NCBI GenBank assembly: GCA_030040515.1
Contig: JASHTO010000231.1
Span: forward strand, 1-7,643
DNA length: 7,643 nucleotides
Direction: 5' to 3'
DNA from: Terriglobia bacterium
GTDB lineage: Bacteria > Acidobacteriota > Terriglobia > UBA7540
Shown: positions 1 through 6,444 of the stretch, piece after piece
Position numbering within the stretch: the stretch's first letter is position 1
Layout of the letters: the number at the start of each line of letters is the position of its first letter
The notes under the pieces: model-generated
The model's input: the letters and a program-made list of their open reading frames with translations, nothing else
Databases searched by the model: none
What the model was told of the DNA's origin: nothing
Position numbers and translations under genes: made by a program

Positions 1-16
1 TTTCTAGCCCTCGTGT

Positions 17-22
17 TATATT
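17..22 (+). promoter_or_regulatory. Possible -10 element of the toxin-antitoxin operon
   Basis: TATATT is a close match to a sigma-70 -10 hexamer in an otherwise mixed stretch. Any -35 element would lie outside the window. If real, transcription would begin at about 28-30, on the proposed GTG start. The toxin would then be nearly leaderless, or would start at the in-frame GTG at 69. The call rests on one hexamer only. Confidence 0.2.
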
Positions 23-29
23 CGCTGGT

Positions 30-401
30 GTGAAGGGTGAGAAGGGAAATAAGGCCGATCTGGCGACGGTGGCTTGGGAGGGTGACAGCCGGGAGGTTCT
101 TCAATCTTTCTCGGAATCCGTGAGGCAGAACCTTGGTTTCGCGCTTTGGCGGTTGCAACAGGGCGAGCGTCCGAACGATTACAGGCCGGTTTCATCAGTC
201 GGTCCTGGCGTCTTCAAATTGCGTGATCAGGATGAAAGAGCTTGGTATCACCTTATTTACTTGTCGCGGACCAAAGGGGTGATTTACGTCCTTCATTGTT
301 TTGAGAAAAAGAGCCGGGAGATGCCGCGACGGGAGCTCGAAACAGCGAGACGCCGTCTGCGGGCGGTCATGGCCCGCCTGGAGAGGGGTGAAAAACCTTG
401 A
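30..401 (+). CDS. RelE/HigB-like toxin, phage Gp49-like family (type II toxin-antitoxin)
   Basis: This is a probable toxin of the RelE/HigB superfamily (phage-derived Gp49-like family); characterised relatives are mRNA-cleaving ribonucleases. The 123-residue product shows the family layout: a W-x-G-D-S start to the core near residues 16-20, an Arg-rich first helix, GPGVFKLR at 58-65, a strand pair ending IYVLHCFEKKS at 85-95, then P99 and a basic C-terminal helix (ELETARRRLRAV, 102-113). The length is normal for the family. The start is GTG; it places the conserved Trp about where relatives have it. No Shine-Dalgarno sequence precedes it and the frame stays open to the left window edge. An in-frame GTG at 69 is an alternative start. 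The gene overlaps the antitoxin by 4 nt, in the toxin-first order of higBA loci. The family call is firm, but the cellular target is not visible. Confidence 0.85.
   Translation: MKGEKGNKADLATVAWEGDSREVLQSFSESVRQNLGFALWRLQQGERPNDYRPVSSVGPGVFKLRDQDERAWYHLIYLSRTKGVIYVLHCFEKKSREMPRRELETARRRLRAVMARLERGEKP
381..389 (+). promoter_or_regulatory. Ribosome binding site supporting the TTG start of the antitoxin
   Basis: The purine-rich GAGAGGGGT lies inside the toxin's last codons, 8 nt before the TTG at 398. It is a good Shine-Dalgarno match at normal spacing. It supports both the unusual TTG start and efficient re-initiation for the antitoxin. Confidence 0.6.
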
Positions 402-730
402 AAACCAAGAGCAGTAAGCCGACCCACATCACTTATGGGAATGTTCTGGACGACCTGGGCTTTCCCCTAGAGCAGGCTACAACTCTTAAGTTCAAGGCAG
501 AGTTGTACCGAGCGATCCTTAAGTTTGCACGGAGATACTCACAAAAAGAATTGCAAATAATTCTCGGAGAACCTCAACCACGAGTTAGCGAACTCCTGAA
601 CGGTAAGATCGCCAACAAGAGCATAGACAAGCTACTTTACTATGCGGGGCGGCTGGGGATTGAGACCAAGGCGAGATTCGCGCAGACACACAAGGAAGTC
701 GTGGAAAGGGAACTGGCGCTGGCGCAGTAG
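398..730 (+). CDS. XRE-family helix-turn-helix antitoxin (HTH_37 type)
   Basis: This is the probable antitoxin and autorepressor partner of the upstream toxin. The 110-residue protein carries the HTH_37 pattern: a lead-in GNVLDDLGFP at 14-23, a helix at 28-46, then the helix-turn-helix SQKELQIILGEPQPRVSELL at 48-67, with recognition-helix residues QPRVSELLNGK. It ends in a short charged helix. The start is TTG, whose last two bases are also the start of the toxin's TGA stop (overlap 398-401), so translation is probably coupled. No in-frame ATG or GTG lies near the start of the conserved region. The middle of the gene is clearly AT-rich (541-600 is about 40% GC), against about 63% in a sampled stretch of the lptC/A gene (5221-5280), which suits an acquired module. 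In known pairs of this kind the antitoxin binds the toxin and represses the shared promoter. Confidence 0.85.
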   Translation: MKTKSSKPTHITYGNVLDDLGFPLEQATTLKFKAELYRAILKFARRYSQKELQIILGEPQPRVSELLNGKIANKSIDKLLYYAGRLGIETKARFAQTHKEVVERELALAQ

Positions 731-796
731 TCAACCACCGCGCAGGACGAGCGTTTCCACAGGTTTTCGCTACTCATCGGTTATTCGAAACTTCCC
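731..796. other. Convergent spacer between antitoxin and hpf, no terminator seen
   Basis: This 66-nt gap separates the 3' ends of the + strand toxin-antitoxin pair and the - strand hpf operon. I see no GC-rich stem followed by a T-run on either strand, so neither operon shows an intrinsic terminator here. Overlapping 3' ends or Rho-dependent termination are possible. Confidence 0.5.
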
Positions 797-1327
797 TCAA
801 GGCTCCGGTTCAATCAGGCCCAAATGCCCGTCGGGGCGTTGGTAGATGACGTTGACGCGTTCGGTTTCGGGGTTGCGAAAGACCACGGCGCCGGCGCGTG
901 AGCGGTCAAGCGACTCGATGGCTTCCTCGAGGGTCAGGGGCTTGAGCGGCAGACGCTCCGTGTGGACAATGCGGCTTTCTTCGTGGTCCACGGTCGCCAA
1001 AGCGTTGAGCAACACAGCGGAGGTGGGCTTGGGCCGTCGCTTGCGCGTTCGGCGGCGTTCGAGCAGGCGCACGGACTGGCGAGCCAGCTTGTTCACGGCA
1101 CCATTGATGGAAGTTCGCAGGTCGCTGGTCTCTTCGATTCCCACCACGGTGTGATCACGAAACTTAAGCGTTAACTCGGCGATCCTTCGGTGCTTTTCCG
1201 CGGTCAGGATGACGTGCAAACCGCACTGCTCGCCCAGCAGGCGCGCGAGTTTCTTTAGGCGCTCTTGCGTATAGCGGCGCAAATCCGGACTGATTTCCAC
1301 CTGCCGGCCGGTAAAGTCGATGTACAT
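797..1327 (-). CDS. hpf: Ribosome hibernation-promoting factor, long form (HPF / sigma-54 modulation protein)
   Basis: This is a ribosome-associated dormancy factor. Long HPF binds the 30S decoding region and dimerises 70S ribosomes into inactive 100S particles. The 176-residue product begins MYIDFTGRQVEISPDLRRY, a typical S30AE start, and the S30AE domain spans about 1-93. A basic linker follows (RRRTRKRRPKP, 91-101). The C-terminal dimerisation domain at 128-174 has the hallmarks KPLTLEEAIE, FRNPETERVNVIYQRPDG and GLIEP. The length matches the long-form family. The frame stays open further upstream to 1486, but ATG 1327 is chosen because a perfect AAGGAGG precedes it and family homology begins there. 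The gene lies 173 nt downstream of rpoN, as in many proteobacterial rpoN-hpf clusters. The old name 'sigma-54 modulation protein' comes from this linkage and does not mean it regulates sigma-54. Confidence 0.95.
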   Translation of the reverse strand: MYIDFTGRQVEISPDLRRYTQERLKKLARLLGEQCGLHVILTAEKHRRIAELTLKFRDHTVVGIEETSDLRTSINGAVNKLARQSVRLLERRRTRKRRPKPTSAVLLNALATVDHEESRIVHTERLPLKPLTLEEAIESLDRSRAGAVVFRNPETERVNVIYQRPDGHLGLIEPEP

Positions 1328-1332
1328 GGGGC

Positions 1333-1339
1333 CCTCCTT
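1333..1339 (-). promoter_or_regulatory. Ribosome binding site fixing the hpf start
   Basis: Read on the minus strand this is AAGGAGG, a perfect Shine-Dalgarno sequence, 5 nt before the ATG at 1327-1325. It decides against the upstream in-frame ATG at 1486. Confidence 0.85.
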
Positions 1340-1420
1340 GGGAAAACCGTGGCGGGTGGCGGACTTGAGGGAGTGAGATTCAGGGCGCGTAAACCGGAAT
1401 GAGGAAACCGGCATCGCCGC

Positions 1421-1486
1421 CTCGAACTTCAATTTCGAATCCCCAGGCTGATATGCCCAGTTTCGAGTTTCTGTCCGTCCAGCCAC
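1421..1486. repeat. AT-rich intergenic repeat, copy 1 (rpoN-hpf spacer)
   Basis: The 173-nt rpoN-hpf spacer (1328-1500) contains CTCGAA, an imperfect palindrome CGAACTTCAATTTCG (1423-1437), then TTTCGAGTTTC (1461-1471) and GTCCAGCCAC (1477-1486). The last two elements recur in the same order in the lptB-rpoN spacer. In both cases they lie just past the stop codon of the upstream minus-strand gene. No convincing sigma-70 or sigma-54 promoter was found for hpf in the rest of the spacer. Confidence 0.45.
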
Positions 1487-1500
1487 AGGCCACGAACCAC

Positions 1501-3030
1501 TTATGCTTTTACGCGGCGCTGATGGGTGCTGGGAATCCGCATATCCTCGCGGTATTTGGCCACGGTGCGGCGGGTCACCGTGTAGCCCACCTCGCGCAGG
1601 CGGGCGGTAACTTGCTCGTCGGTCAGGGGATGCTGCGTCTCTTCCTCGTCGATCAGCTTCTTCACGAGACGCTTCAAATTCAGCAGAGACGTCAGGCCGC
1701 CCGCCGGCCCCTGCACCGACTCGGTAAAGAAAAATCGCAATTCATAGACACCCTGCGGCGTGTGCGCGTACTTGTTGGAAACCGCGCGGCTGACGGTGGA
1801 GGGGTGGACGCCCACTTCCTCCGCCACTTCCTTGATCATCATGGGCCGCAGTTCGTCGATACCTTTATCCAGAAAGTCCTTTTGCCGGCGAATAATCGCC
1901 TCGCAAACGCGCACAATGGTCTGCTTGCGCTGCTCGATGTTCTTGATGAGCTGCATGGCGCTGGTAAAGCGTTCCTTCACGTAATTGCGGACGTCGCGCT
2001 CCGTGCCGCCTTCATTCAGCATGCGGCGATAATGGTGGCTGATTCGAAGTTGGGGAAGGCCCTCCTCATTAAGGTCGACTCGATACCCGTCGCTGGTGCG
2101 AACAAAGGTCACGTCCGGTTCGATTAAACGGGGTTCAGTATTGTTATAGCGCTGTCCGGGCCGCGGATCGAGCTTGCGGATCAACTCCACGCAGCGCTCA
2201 ACCTGCTGCACGGGCCGGTCCAGGATGCGCGCGATCTCGCGATACTGCTTGTTTTGAAGCTGCTTCAGATGGTCGGAAACGATCTGCTGCGCCAGATTGT
2301 TGTCCGGCTCCAGGGTGCGCAACTGGATCAGCAGGCACTCGCGCACGTCGCGCGCCGCCACACCCAGCGGGTCGAACGTTTGAATCAGTGCCAGTGCCTC
2401 CTCCACGTCCTTAGGTTGGTGGCTACCCGATTGCGTGATCTCTTCGAGCGTGGCGGTGAGATAGCCGTCCTCGTTCAGGTTTCCGATTATGGATTGGCCG
2501 GCTTCGCGCACCGCATTGGGGCAAATCGACAGGTTCAACTGCCACTCCAGATGGTCAGTGAGCGAGGTAGGTTGAGACAGGAAGTTTTCGTAGGAAGGTT
2601 TCTCGATCACCTCGGATATTGGGGACTTTGCGGCCGATCCCCATATTTGCTCTGCTATTTCAAGTTTCTCTTTCTTGTCAATCGCATCGAGGGTGGGAGA
2701 CTTGAACCCCGGGTCAAGGTATTCGTCAAAGAAGGATCCGAAATCAGTTTGCTCAAAAGAGTCCTTGCCCTCTCGATCCGGCGCCCCGCCCTCCGGTGGA
2801 GAGCCAACCATCTGATCGGCTTCCGTCTTTTTCGCCTCATCTTCGATAGAAGGCACGCCCTCGGGAATTTCTTCCAGCACGGGATTGGAGATCATCTCCT
2901 GGTTGATCATCTCGCGCAGCTCGAGCTTGTTGAGCGCGAGCACGCTGACCATCTGAACCAGTCCGGGCGTCAGAATCTGCTTCTGCGCCACCCGTAGATT
3001 CAGGCCGATTCTGGGAGAAGGACCACCCAT
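1501..3030 (-). CDS. rpoN: RNA polymerase sigma-54 factor RpoN
   Basis: This is the sigma-54 subunit. It directs RNA polymerase to -24/-12 promoters and needs AAA+ enhancer-binding proteins to open DNA. All regions are present in 509 residues, a normal length. The Gln/Leu-rich activator-interacting region I spans about 8-55 (LRVAQKQILTPGLVQM, then LELREMINQEMISNPVLEE). An acidic variable region II spans about 56-125. The core-binding domain covers about 140-330 (LEWQLNLS, NLNEDGYL, FDPLGVAARDVRECLL). The helix-turn-helix lies at about 398-421 (MIKEVAEEVGVHPSTVSRAV). The RpoN box at 486-495 reads TRRTVAKYRE, differing from the classic ARRTVAKYRE only at the first residue. The ATG start has GAGGAA only 2 nt upstream, which is close. 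No alternative start fits, since region I begins at once. It sits between lptB and hpf. No dedicated activator or obvious -24/-12 target is seen in the window. Confidence 0.97.
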   Translation of the reverse strand: MGGPSPRIGLNLRVAQKQILTPGLVQMVSVLALNKLELREMINQEMISNPVLEEIPEGVPSIEDEAKKTEADQMVGSPPEGGAPDREGKDSFEQTDFGSFFDEYLDPGFKSPTLDAIDKKEKLEIAEQIWGSAAKSPISEVIEKPSYENFLSQPTSLTDHLEWQLNLSICPNAVREAGQSIIGNLNEDGYLTATLEEITQSGSHQPKDVEEALALIQTFDPLGVAARDVRECLLIQLRTLEPDNNLAQQIVSDHLKQLQNKQYREIARILDRPVQQVERCVELIRKLDPRPGQRYNNTEPRLIEPDVTFVRTSDGYRVDLNEEGLPQLRISHHYRRMLNEGGTERDVRNYVKERFTSAMQLIKNIEQRKQTIVRVCEAIIRRQKDFLDKGIDELRPMMIKEVAEEVGVHPSTVSRAVSNKYAHTPQGVYELRFFFTESVQGPAGGLTSLLNLKRLVKKLIDEEETQHPLTDEQVTARLREVGYTVTRRTVAKYREDMRIPSTHQRRVKA

Positions 3031-3063
3031 AGTTCCTCAGTCATAAGCCAACAAAAACAAAGT

Positions 3064-3137
3064 CGAAACTCGAAATTTGAAATTCGAAACTCGCCGCGAA
3101 TTTCGAGTTTCGGATTTCTATCTGTTCAGCCACTGTT
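3064..3137. repeat. AT-rich palindromic intergenic repeat, copy 2 (lptB-rpoN spacer)
   Basis: The 115-nt spacer holds CGAAACTCGAAATT (3064-3077) and its exact reverse complement AATTTCGAGTTTCG (3099-3112), a perfect 14-bp inverted repeat with a 21-nt loop. CGAAACTCG also occurs as a direct repeat at 3064-3072 and 3085-3093. TTTCGAGTTTC (3101-3111) and the following GTTCAGCCAC (3124-3133) match elements of the rpoN-hpf spacer. In RNA this would form a moderately stable A/U-rich hairpin upstream of rpoN. No T-run follows, so it is not a typical terminator. Confidence 0.55.
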
Positions 3138-3145
3138 CACTGCTC

Positions 3146-3874
3146 TTACATCGCCAGGCGAAACGAATCGCCCAGGTAAACCCGCTTCACTTCCGCATCG
3201 TTGCCAAGTTCCTCGGGTGACCCGGCGCGGAAAATCCGGCCATTGTTGATGATGTACGCGCGATCCGTAACCTGCAAAGTTTCGCGCACGTTGTGATCCG
3301 TCACCAGCACGCCGATTCCCGATTCCTTCAGCCGAACGATAATCTTTTGGATGTCAATTACGGTCAAAGGGTCGATACCGGAAAACGGCTCGTCGAGAAG
3401 CATGAACGAGGGTGAAATCACCAGCGAGCGGGCAATTTCCACTCGCCGCCTCTCCCCGCCCGAGAGCAGGTAGCCATAACTCCGGCGAACCTGCTGCAAT
3501 CCCAGGTCCTCCAGCAACTCCTCCAGGCGCGCCCGCCGGCGGTCGGCCGTCATAGGCCGCGTCTCGAGCACTGCCATAATATTTTCTTCCACCGTTAGCT
3601 TGCGGAAAATGGAGGGCTCTTGAGGGAGGTAACTGATGCCTTCTCTTGCCCGGAGGTACATGGGGAAGTTGGTGATATCCACGCCATCCAGGAGTACCTG
3701 ACCGGCATCCGGACTGGTCAGGCCGACGATGATGTAAAACGTTGTGGTTTTGCCTGCCCCATTGGGCCCCAGCAAACCCACCACCTCTCCTTGAGCAATT
3801 CTAAGGTTAATATCATCAACGACCTTCCGGCCCTTATATGATTTCGTGAGATCGGATGTGGAGAGAATCTGCAT
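3146..3874 (-). CDS. lptB: LPS export ABC transporter ATP-binding protein LptB
   Basis: This is the cytoplasmic ATPase of the LptB2FG transporter, which extracts lipopolysaccharide from the inner membrane and pushes it along the LptC-LptA bridge. In 242 residues, the same size as E. coli LptB, all ATPase motifs are intact: Walker A GPNGAGKTT (36-44), Q-loop LPQEPSIFRKLT with Q85, ABC signature LSGGERRR (137-144), Walker B FMLLDEP (157-163, D161/E162), D-loop SGID, and switch His194 in VTDHNVRETL. The C-terminal RVYLGDSFRL is diagnostic of LptB among ABC ATPases. The ATG lies 6 nt after the stop of the lptC/A gene with only a weak GAG in front, which suggests translational coupling. The LptF and LptG membrane subunits are not in the window and must be encoded elsewhere. 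Confidence 0.96.
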   Translation of the reverse strand: MQILSTSDLTKSYKGRKVVDDINLRIAQGEVVGLLGPNGAGKTTTFYIIVGLTSPDAGQVLLDGVDITNFPMYLRAREGISYLPQEPSIFRKLTVEENIMAVLETRPMTADRRRARLEELLEDLGLQQVRRSYGYLLSGGERRRVEIARSLVISPSFMLLDEPFSGIDPLTVIDIQKIIVRLKESGIGVLVTDHNVRETLQVTDRAYIINNGRIFRAGSPEELGNDAEVKRVYLGDSFRLAM

Positions 3875-3880
3875 TGTCGC

Positions 3881-6253
3881 TCATGGTGCGACGCGGTGTT
3901 TGGGTAATGAGGGCGACTGGTCACCTCCGTCCACAAAAAGCCTATCATCGTGGGTGAAGAAAGTCAAACGCTGGCCCGTCGTGGAGCCCTTCTTGTCGTC
4001 CACCAACACCGGCGGACCGCCCGTCAGAACGATTTTTCCGGGGACTGAGAAGTACTCGCCGTGCTCTGCCGTCCCCACTCGCCCGGGCTGCGTCACTTTC
4101 ACATGTCCGTCCGCCACGGCGTGGTCCACCTGTGAACCCTGCACGGAATCCCCCGGGGTAAAATACACGTCCAGGCGGTCGGATTGCATCGTCGTGGTGT
4201 CCGCAACCAGACGAACGTTGCCATGATAGCGGGCACGGCGGCCTTCATCGAAATACTCAAGGTAATCTGCGTGAACCGTCACCGGGCGGGGCTGCCCATT
4301 TGCTTGTAGCCCGACTTGTGCACCGGGCTTGGACCCAGGGGGTTGAGAAGTGGCCCCCGGCTCGCCGGCCGCTCCCGCAGGTTGCAGGTAGCTGGTGACT
4401 ACCTGCTCGCCCGAACTCACCCGCCGCTGGGCGCGATAGACGTCCAGTGCTGCGGATTCCACCACATCTGTGCCCTGCCAGGCGCGCACATGCCCTTCGT
4501 AGTGGATCGTCTGGCTCTGCTGCTCCGCCACCATCTTGTCCGCCAGCACATTGGTGGGCAAAGGTGGAGTCGCCGGCGGGGCAGCCCCCGGCGCCGGTGC
4601 CGGCAGGTGGGTCGCCTGCACATGGCCTTCGCCTAGTGCAGCGTTGGTACGCAAATCGATGGTGATTTTCCGGCATTTTACGCGGCTGTCAGGGTCCCAA
4701 ACCTGCGGATGCCCGAGCAATACCAGGCTTTGCCCGCCCGGATCGTAGTGGGCGTCATCGGCGCTCGCCTGGCGGTCCCCATCGCGATACTCGAAATTTC
4801 CTGATTGCTGAACTTCATGCAGTGTCTGCGTGCCGGGGTCAAAGATCGCCTCCAGATGGTCGGCCTGGCTTTGTTGCTCCGGAGTTCCGGCGGGCGCTGT
4901 GGCGGGGGGACGGAAACGCACCAGCGTGGGAGCCGTGCCGTGCAGCGACTCGATGCGGCTGCGCTCGTCAAAAGCCATCAGGAATTGCCCGGCGGTAATG
5001 ATCTTGGGCCCCAATTTCGGGTCGGCGGACGAAACGTCGAGTGTCCCCGGCCCAACGGTTTCCGCGGCCTTCAGGCTGTTACCGTCGGGCCGGAATTCGT
5101 ACCGCACTTGGGCGGCGGACAAGGTTTTCTTTTCGGAACCCTTCGCCACTGCTTTGTCCGGAACCTCAAGCACCGCCGGCGATTCCAGTTCCACGTGGAC
5201 GTCACCCATGGCCACGCCCCGCAGCGGGTGTGGATGCTTTCCGCCTAAATCCATCTCCACGCGCTGGGCGGTCATGTGGCTGGTGCTGCCCTTGCTTTTG
5301 GTTTCCCCAACCACGTTCTCCTCCGCGGTCAGGTGGCGCAACTCGCCCGAGATAGGGTCGAGATTCCCCTGCACGCGTTCGGCGTTCAACTCGACGGCGC
5401 GAAGCGGATCCTCATCAAAGGCCTGCACGTGGCCTTGCAGATTCACCTGCGAAACCCGGTTCTGATTGTCGAGCGCTACCTTCGCGTTGTCGGCCACGGC
5501 GCGGAGGTTCTGCTGCGAGACCACCACTGGCCCGGTGAGCGAGAGGTTTCCGCCGTCCTTGTCGTAGCGCAGTGACGAAGCCGTCAGGTGGATGGGCGGC
5601 CGTGGAGCCCTGGGGGTTCCCTGGGCCAGATCCACGACCACGTCGTGCCGCAAAACCACCCATCCGTCACCGGTGGCGTACTCCATGCCCACGGCCGTGC
5701 CGGTGGCCGGCCCCATGTGAAACTTCACGGGCTGGTCGGTTTCCGCCAGTTCGTCATCCTTGTGATAGGCTACTTTTGAAGTCTCGATCGTCACCCGACG
5801 CTTGCCCTGCTCGCCGCTGCCCGGAACGTTGCCGGCGTGCGCGCTTAACTCGATCTCCACGGGGCCTGAGCTGTAAAGGTCTCCCGTCTCCGGGTTGTAC
5901 TCGCAACGCTGGGTGCGCAGAATGTCGCCGCGGTCCCCCTTGCGGCCGAAGACCTGCACCGTCACTCCATCCAGCTCCATTGATTTGTTCTTATCATAGG
6001 CTACGGTGCGGGCGGCGTGTACCGTAAAGATGGCGCGACGCCGGTCCGAGCGCGTAAACGTGTAGCCGGAAAGCTGCTGGTTCACGTCCGGCGCCGGGCT
6101 GGGCAGAAGGTGGAGGGGAGTTGTGCGGCGAGATGTGTTGGCCCAGTAGGCAAGGGCCACGGCCAGCGCGGTGACGGAAATCCCCGCCGCCACCAGGCCC
6201 GTCAGCCACCGCTGGCGGCGCGCCCGCTCCAGCCCTATTCCCCGCGTTGCCAC
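3881..6253 (-). CDS. Large LptC/LptA-like LPS transport protein (multi-OstA-domain fusion)
   Basis: This is a predicted periplasmic lipopolysaccharide-bridge protein anchored in the inner membrane. Of 790 residues, the basic N-terminus (RARRQR) and one membrane segment at about 17-37 match the LptC anchor. Residues 60-210 resemble LptC (GYTFTRSDRRRAIFTVHA). The rest repeats the beta-jellyroll OstA pattern, roughly a-D-x-h-x-Y-x-x-x-x-x-x-h-x-h-x-G-x-V, for example near 222-280, 325-355, 418-447, 463-547, 567-620 and 655-776. The last block (VTVHADYLEYFDEGRRARYHGNV) is the clearest LptA domain. Ala/Pro/Gly-rich linkers lie at about 549-566 and 622-646. E. coli LptC plus LptA total about 376 residues, so this protein is twice as long. 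The start is GTG with GAGGGA 3 nt upstream; no other start lies nearby in frame. lptB follows after 6 nt. The LPS role is inferred from domains and context; the exact number of jellyroll units is uncertain. Confidence 0.85.
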   Translation of the reverse strand: MATRGIGLERARRQRWLTGLVAAGISVTALAVALAYWANTSRRTTPLHLLPSPAPDVNQQLSGYTFTRSDRRRAIFTVHAARTVAYDKNKSMELDGVTVQVFGRKGDRGDILRTQRCEYNPETGDLYSSGPVEIELSAHAGNVPGSGEQGKRRVTIETSKVAYHKDDELAETDQPVKFHMGPATGTAVGMEYATGDGWVVLRHDVVVDLAQGTPRAPRPPIHLTASSLRYDKDGGNLSLTGPVVVSQQNLRAVADNAKVALDNQNRVSQVNLQGHVQAFDEDPLRAVELNAERVQGNLDPISGELRHLTAEENVVGETKSKGSTSHMTAQRVEMDLGGKHPHPLRGVAMGDVHVELESPAVLEVPDKAVAKGSEKKTLSAAQVRYEFRPDGNSLKAAETVGPGTLDVSSADPKLGPKIITAGQFLMAFDERSRIESLHGTAPTLVRFRPPATAPAGTPEQQSQADHLEAIFDPGTQTLHEVQQSGNFEYRDGDRQASADDAHYDPGGQSLVLLGHPQVWDPDSRVKCRKITIDLRTNAALGEGHVQATHLPAPAPGAAPPATPPLPTNVLADKMVAEQQSQTIHYEGHVRAWQGTDVVESAALDVYRAQRRVSSGEQVVTSYLQPAGAAGEPGATSQPPGSKPGAQVGLQANGQPRPVTVHADYLEYFDEGRRARYHGNVRLVADTTTMQSDRLDVYFTPGDSVQGSQVDHAVADGHVKVTQPGRVGTAEHGEYFSVPGKIVLTGGPPVLVDDKKGSTTGQRLTFFTHDDRLFVDGGDQSPSLPKHRVAP

Positions 6254-6256
6254 GAT

Positions 6257-6262
6257 TCCCTC
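6257..6262 (-). promoter_or_regulatory. Ribosome binding site for the GTG start of the lptC/A-like gene
   Basis: The minus strand reads GAGGGA, then ATC, then GTG. The Shine-Dalgarno match is good though close. The overlapping ATG at 6264-6262 is out of frame, so the GTG at 6253 is the supported start. Confidence 0.55.
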
Positions 6263-6285
6263 ATGGAGTTGAATTTCACTTGCCT

Positions 6286-6430
6286 GGCTATACGGAACGA
6301 CATAAGTGTTTGCGTATTTGGCTGTAGCGGCGGTCTATGACCGCCGGTCGGCGCTCGCCCTGCGACCCAAAGCCGTCTTCTGGCAACGGGTCGTAGAGCG
6401 CCGCTACAATTTATGTCGCTCTGTATAGCC
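6286..6430. repeat. 145-bp nested inverted-repeat element (MITE- or REPIN-like)
   Basis: The element fills most of the 191-nt spacer between recJ and the lptC/A-like gene. Its outer arms are GGCTATACGGAACGACATAA (6286-6305) and, read in reverse complement, GGCTATACAGAGCGACATAA (6411-6430), matching at 18 of 20 positions. Inside lie a second pair of arms, TGTAGCGGCGGTCTATGACC (6323-6342) and the reverse complement of 6389-6408, also 18 of 20. The left inner arm itself begins a perfect 8-bp hairpin, CGGCGGTC-TAT-GACCGCCG (6328-6346). A further 6-bp pair, CGACCC/GGGTCG, sits at 6363-6368 and 6388-6393. It encodes nothing evident and I see no clear target-site duplication. Its left end is 32 nt before the GTG start, so it forms most of the leader of that gene's transcript. 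Confidence 0.7.
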
Positions 6431-6444
6431 TCCGGCGGGCCGCA

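Noticed and set aside
642..845. A 67-codon + strand frame across the end of the antitoxin gene and into hpf
   Set aside because: It overlaps two well-supported genes in other frames, and its Arg/Ser-rich composition is typical of out-of-frame translation.
1328..1486. A 53-residue N-terminal extension of HPF from an upstream ATG
   Set aside because: The extension has no similarity to the family, overlaps the AT-rich repeat, and a perfect Shine-Dalgarno sequence sits right before the internal ATG at 1327.
1328..1500. A sigma-54 (-24/-12) promoter for hpf or autoregulation by RpoN
   Set aside because: No TGGC-N8-TGC type match was found on the minus strand. The nearest TGGC lacks a correctly spaced GC element.
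1399..2127. A long + strand open frame of 242 codons antisense to rpoN
   Set aside because: It lies fully opposite rpoN and its spacer, shows no recognisable domain, and is explained by GC-rich codon use on the coding strand. The frame at 2254-2997 is rejected for the same reason.
4257..4676. Several overlapping frames on both strands inside the lptC/A-like gene
   Set aside because: They encode Arg/Pro/Gly-rich low-complexity products without motifs, as expected for shadow frames in GC-rich DNA.
6323..6408. An intrinsic terminator for recJ
   Set aside because: The stems are strong, but no T-run follows any of them on the minus strand, so a repeat element is the better description.
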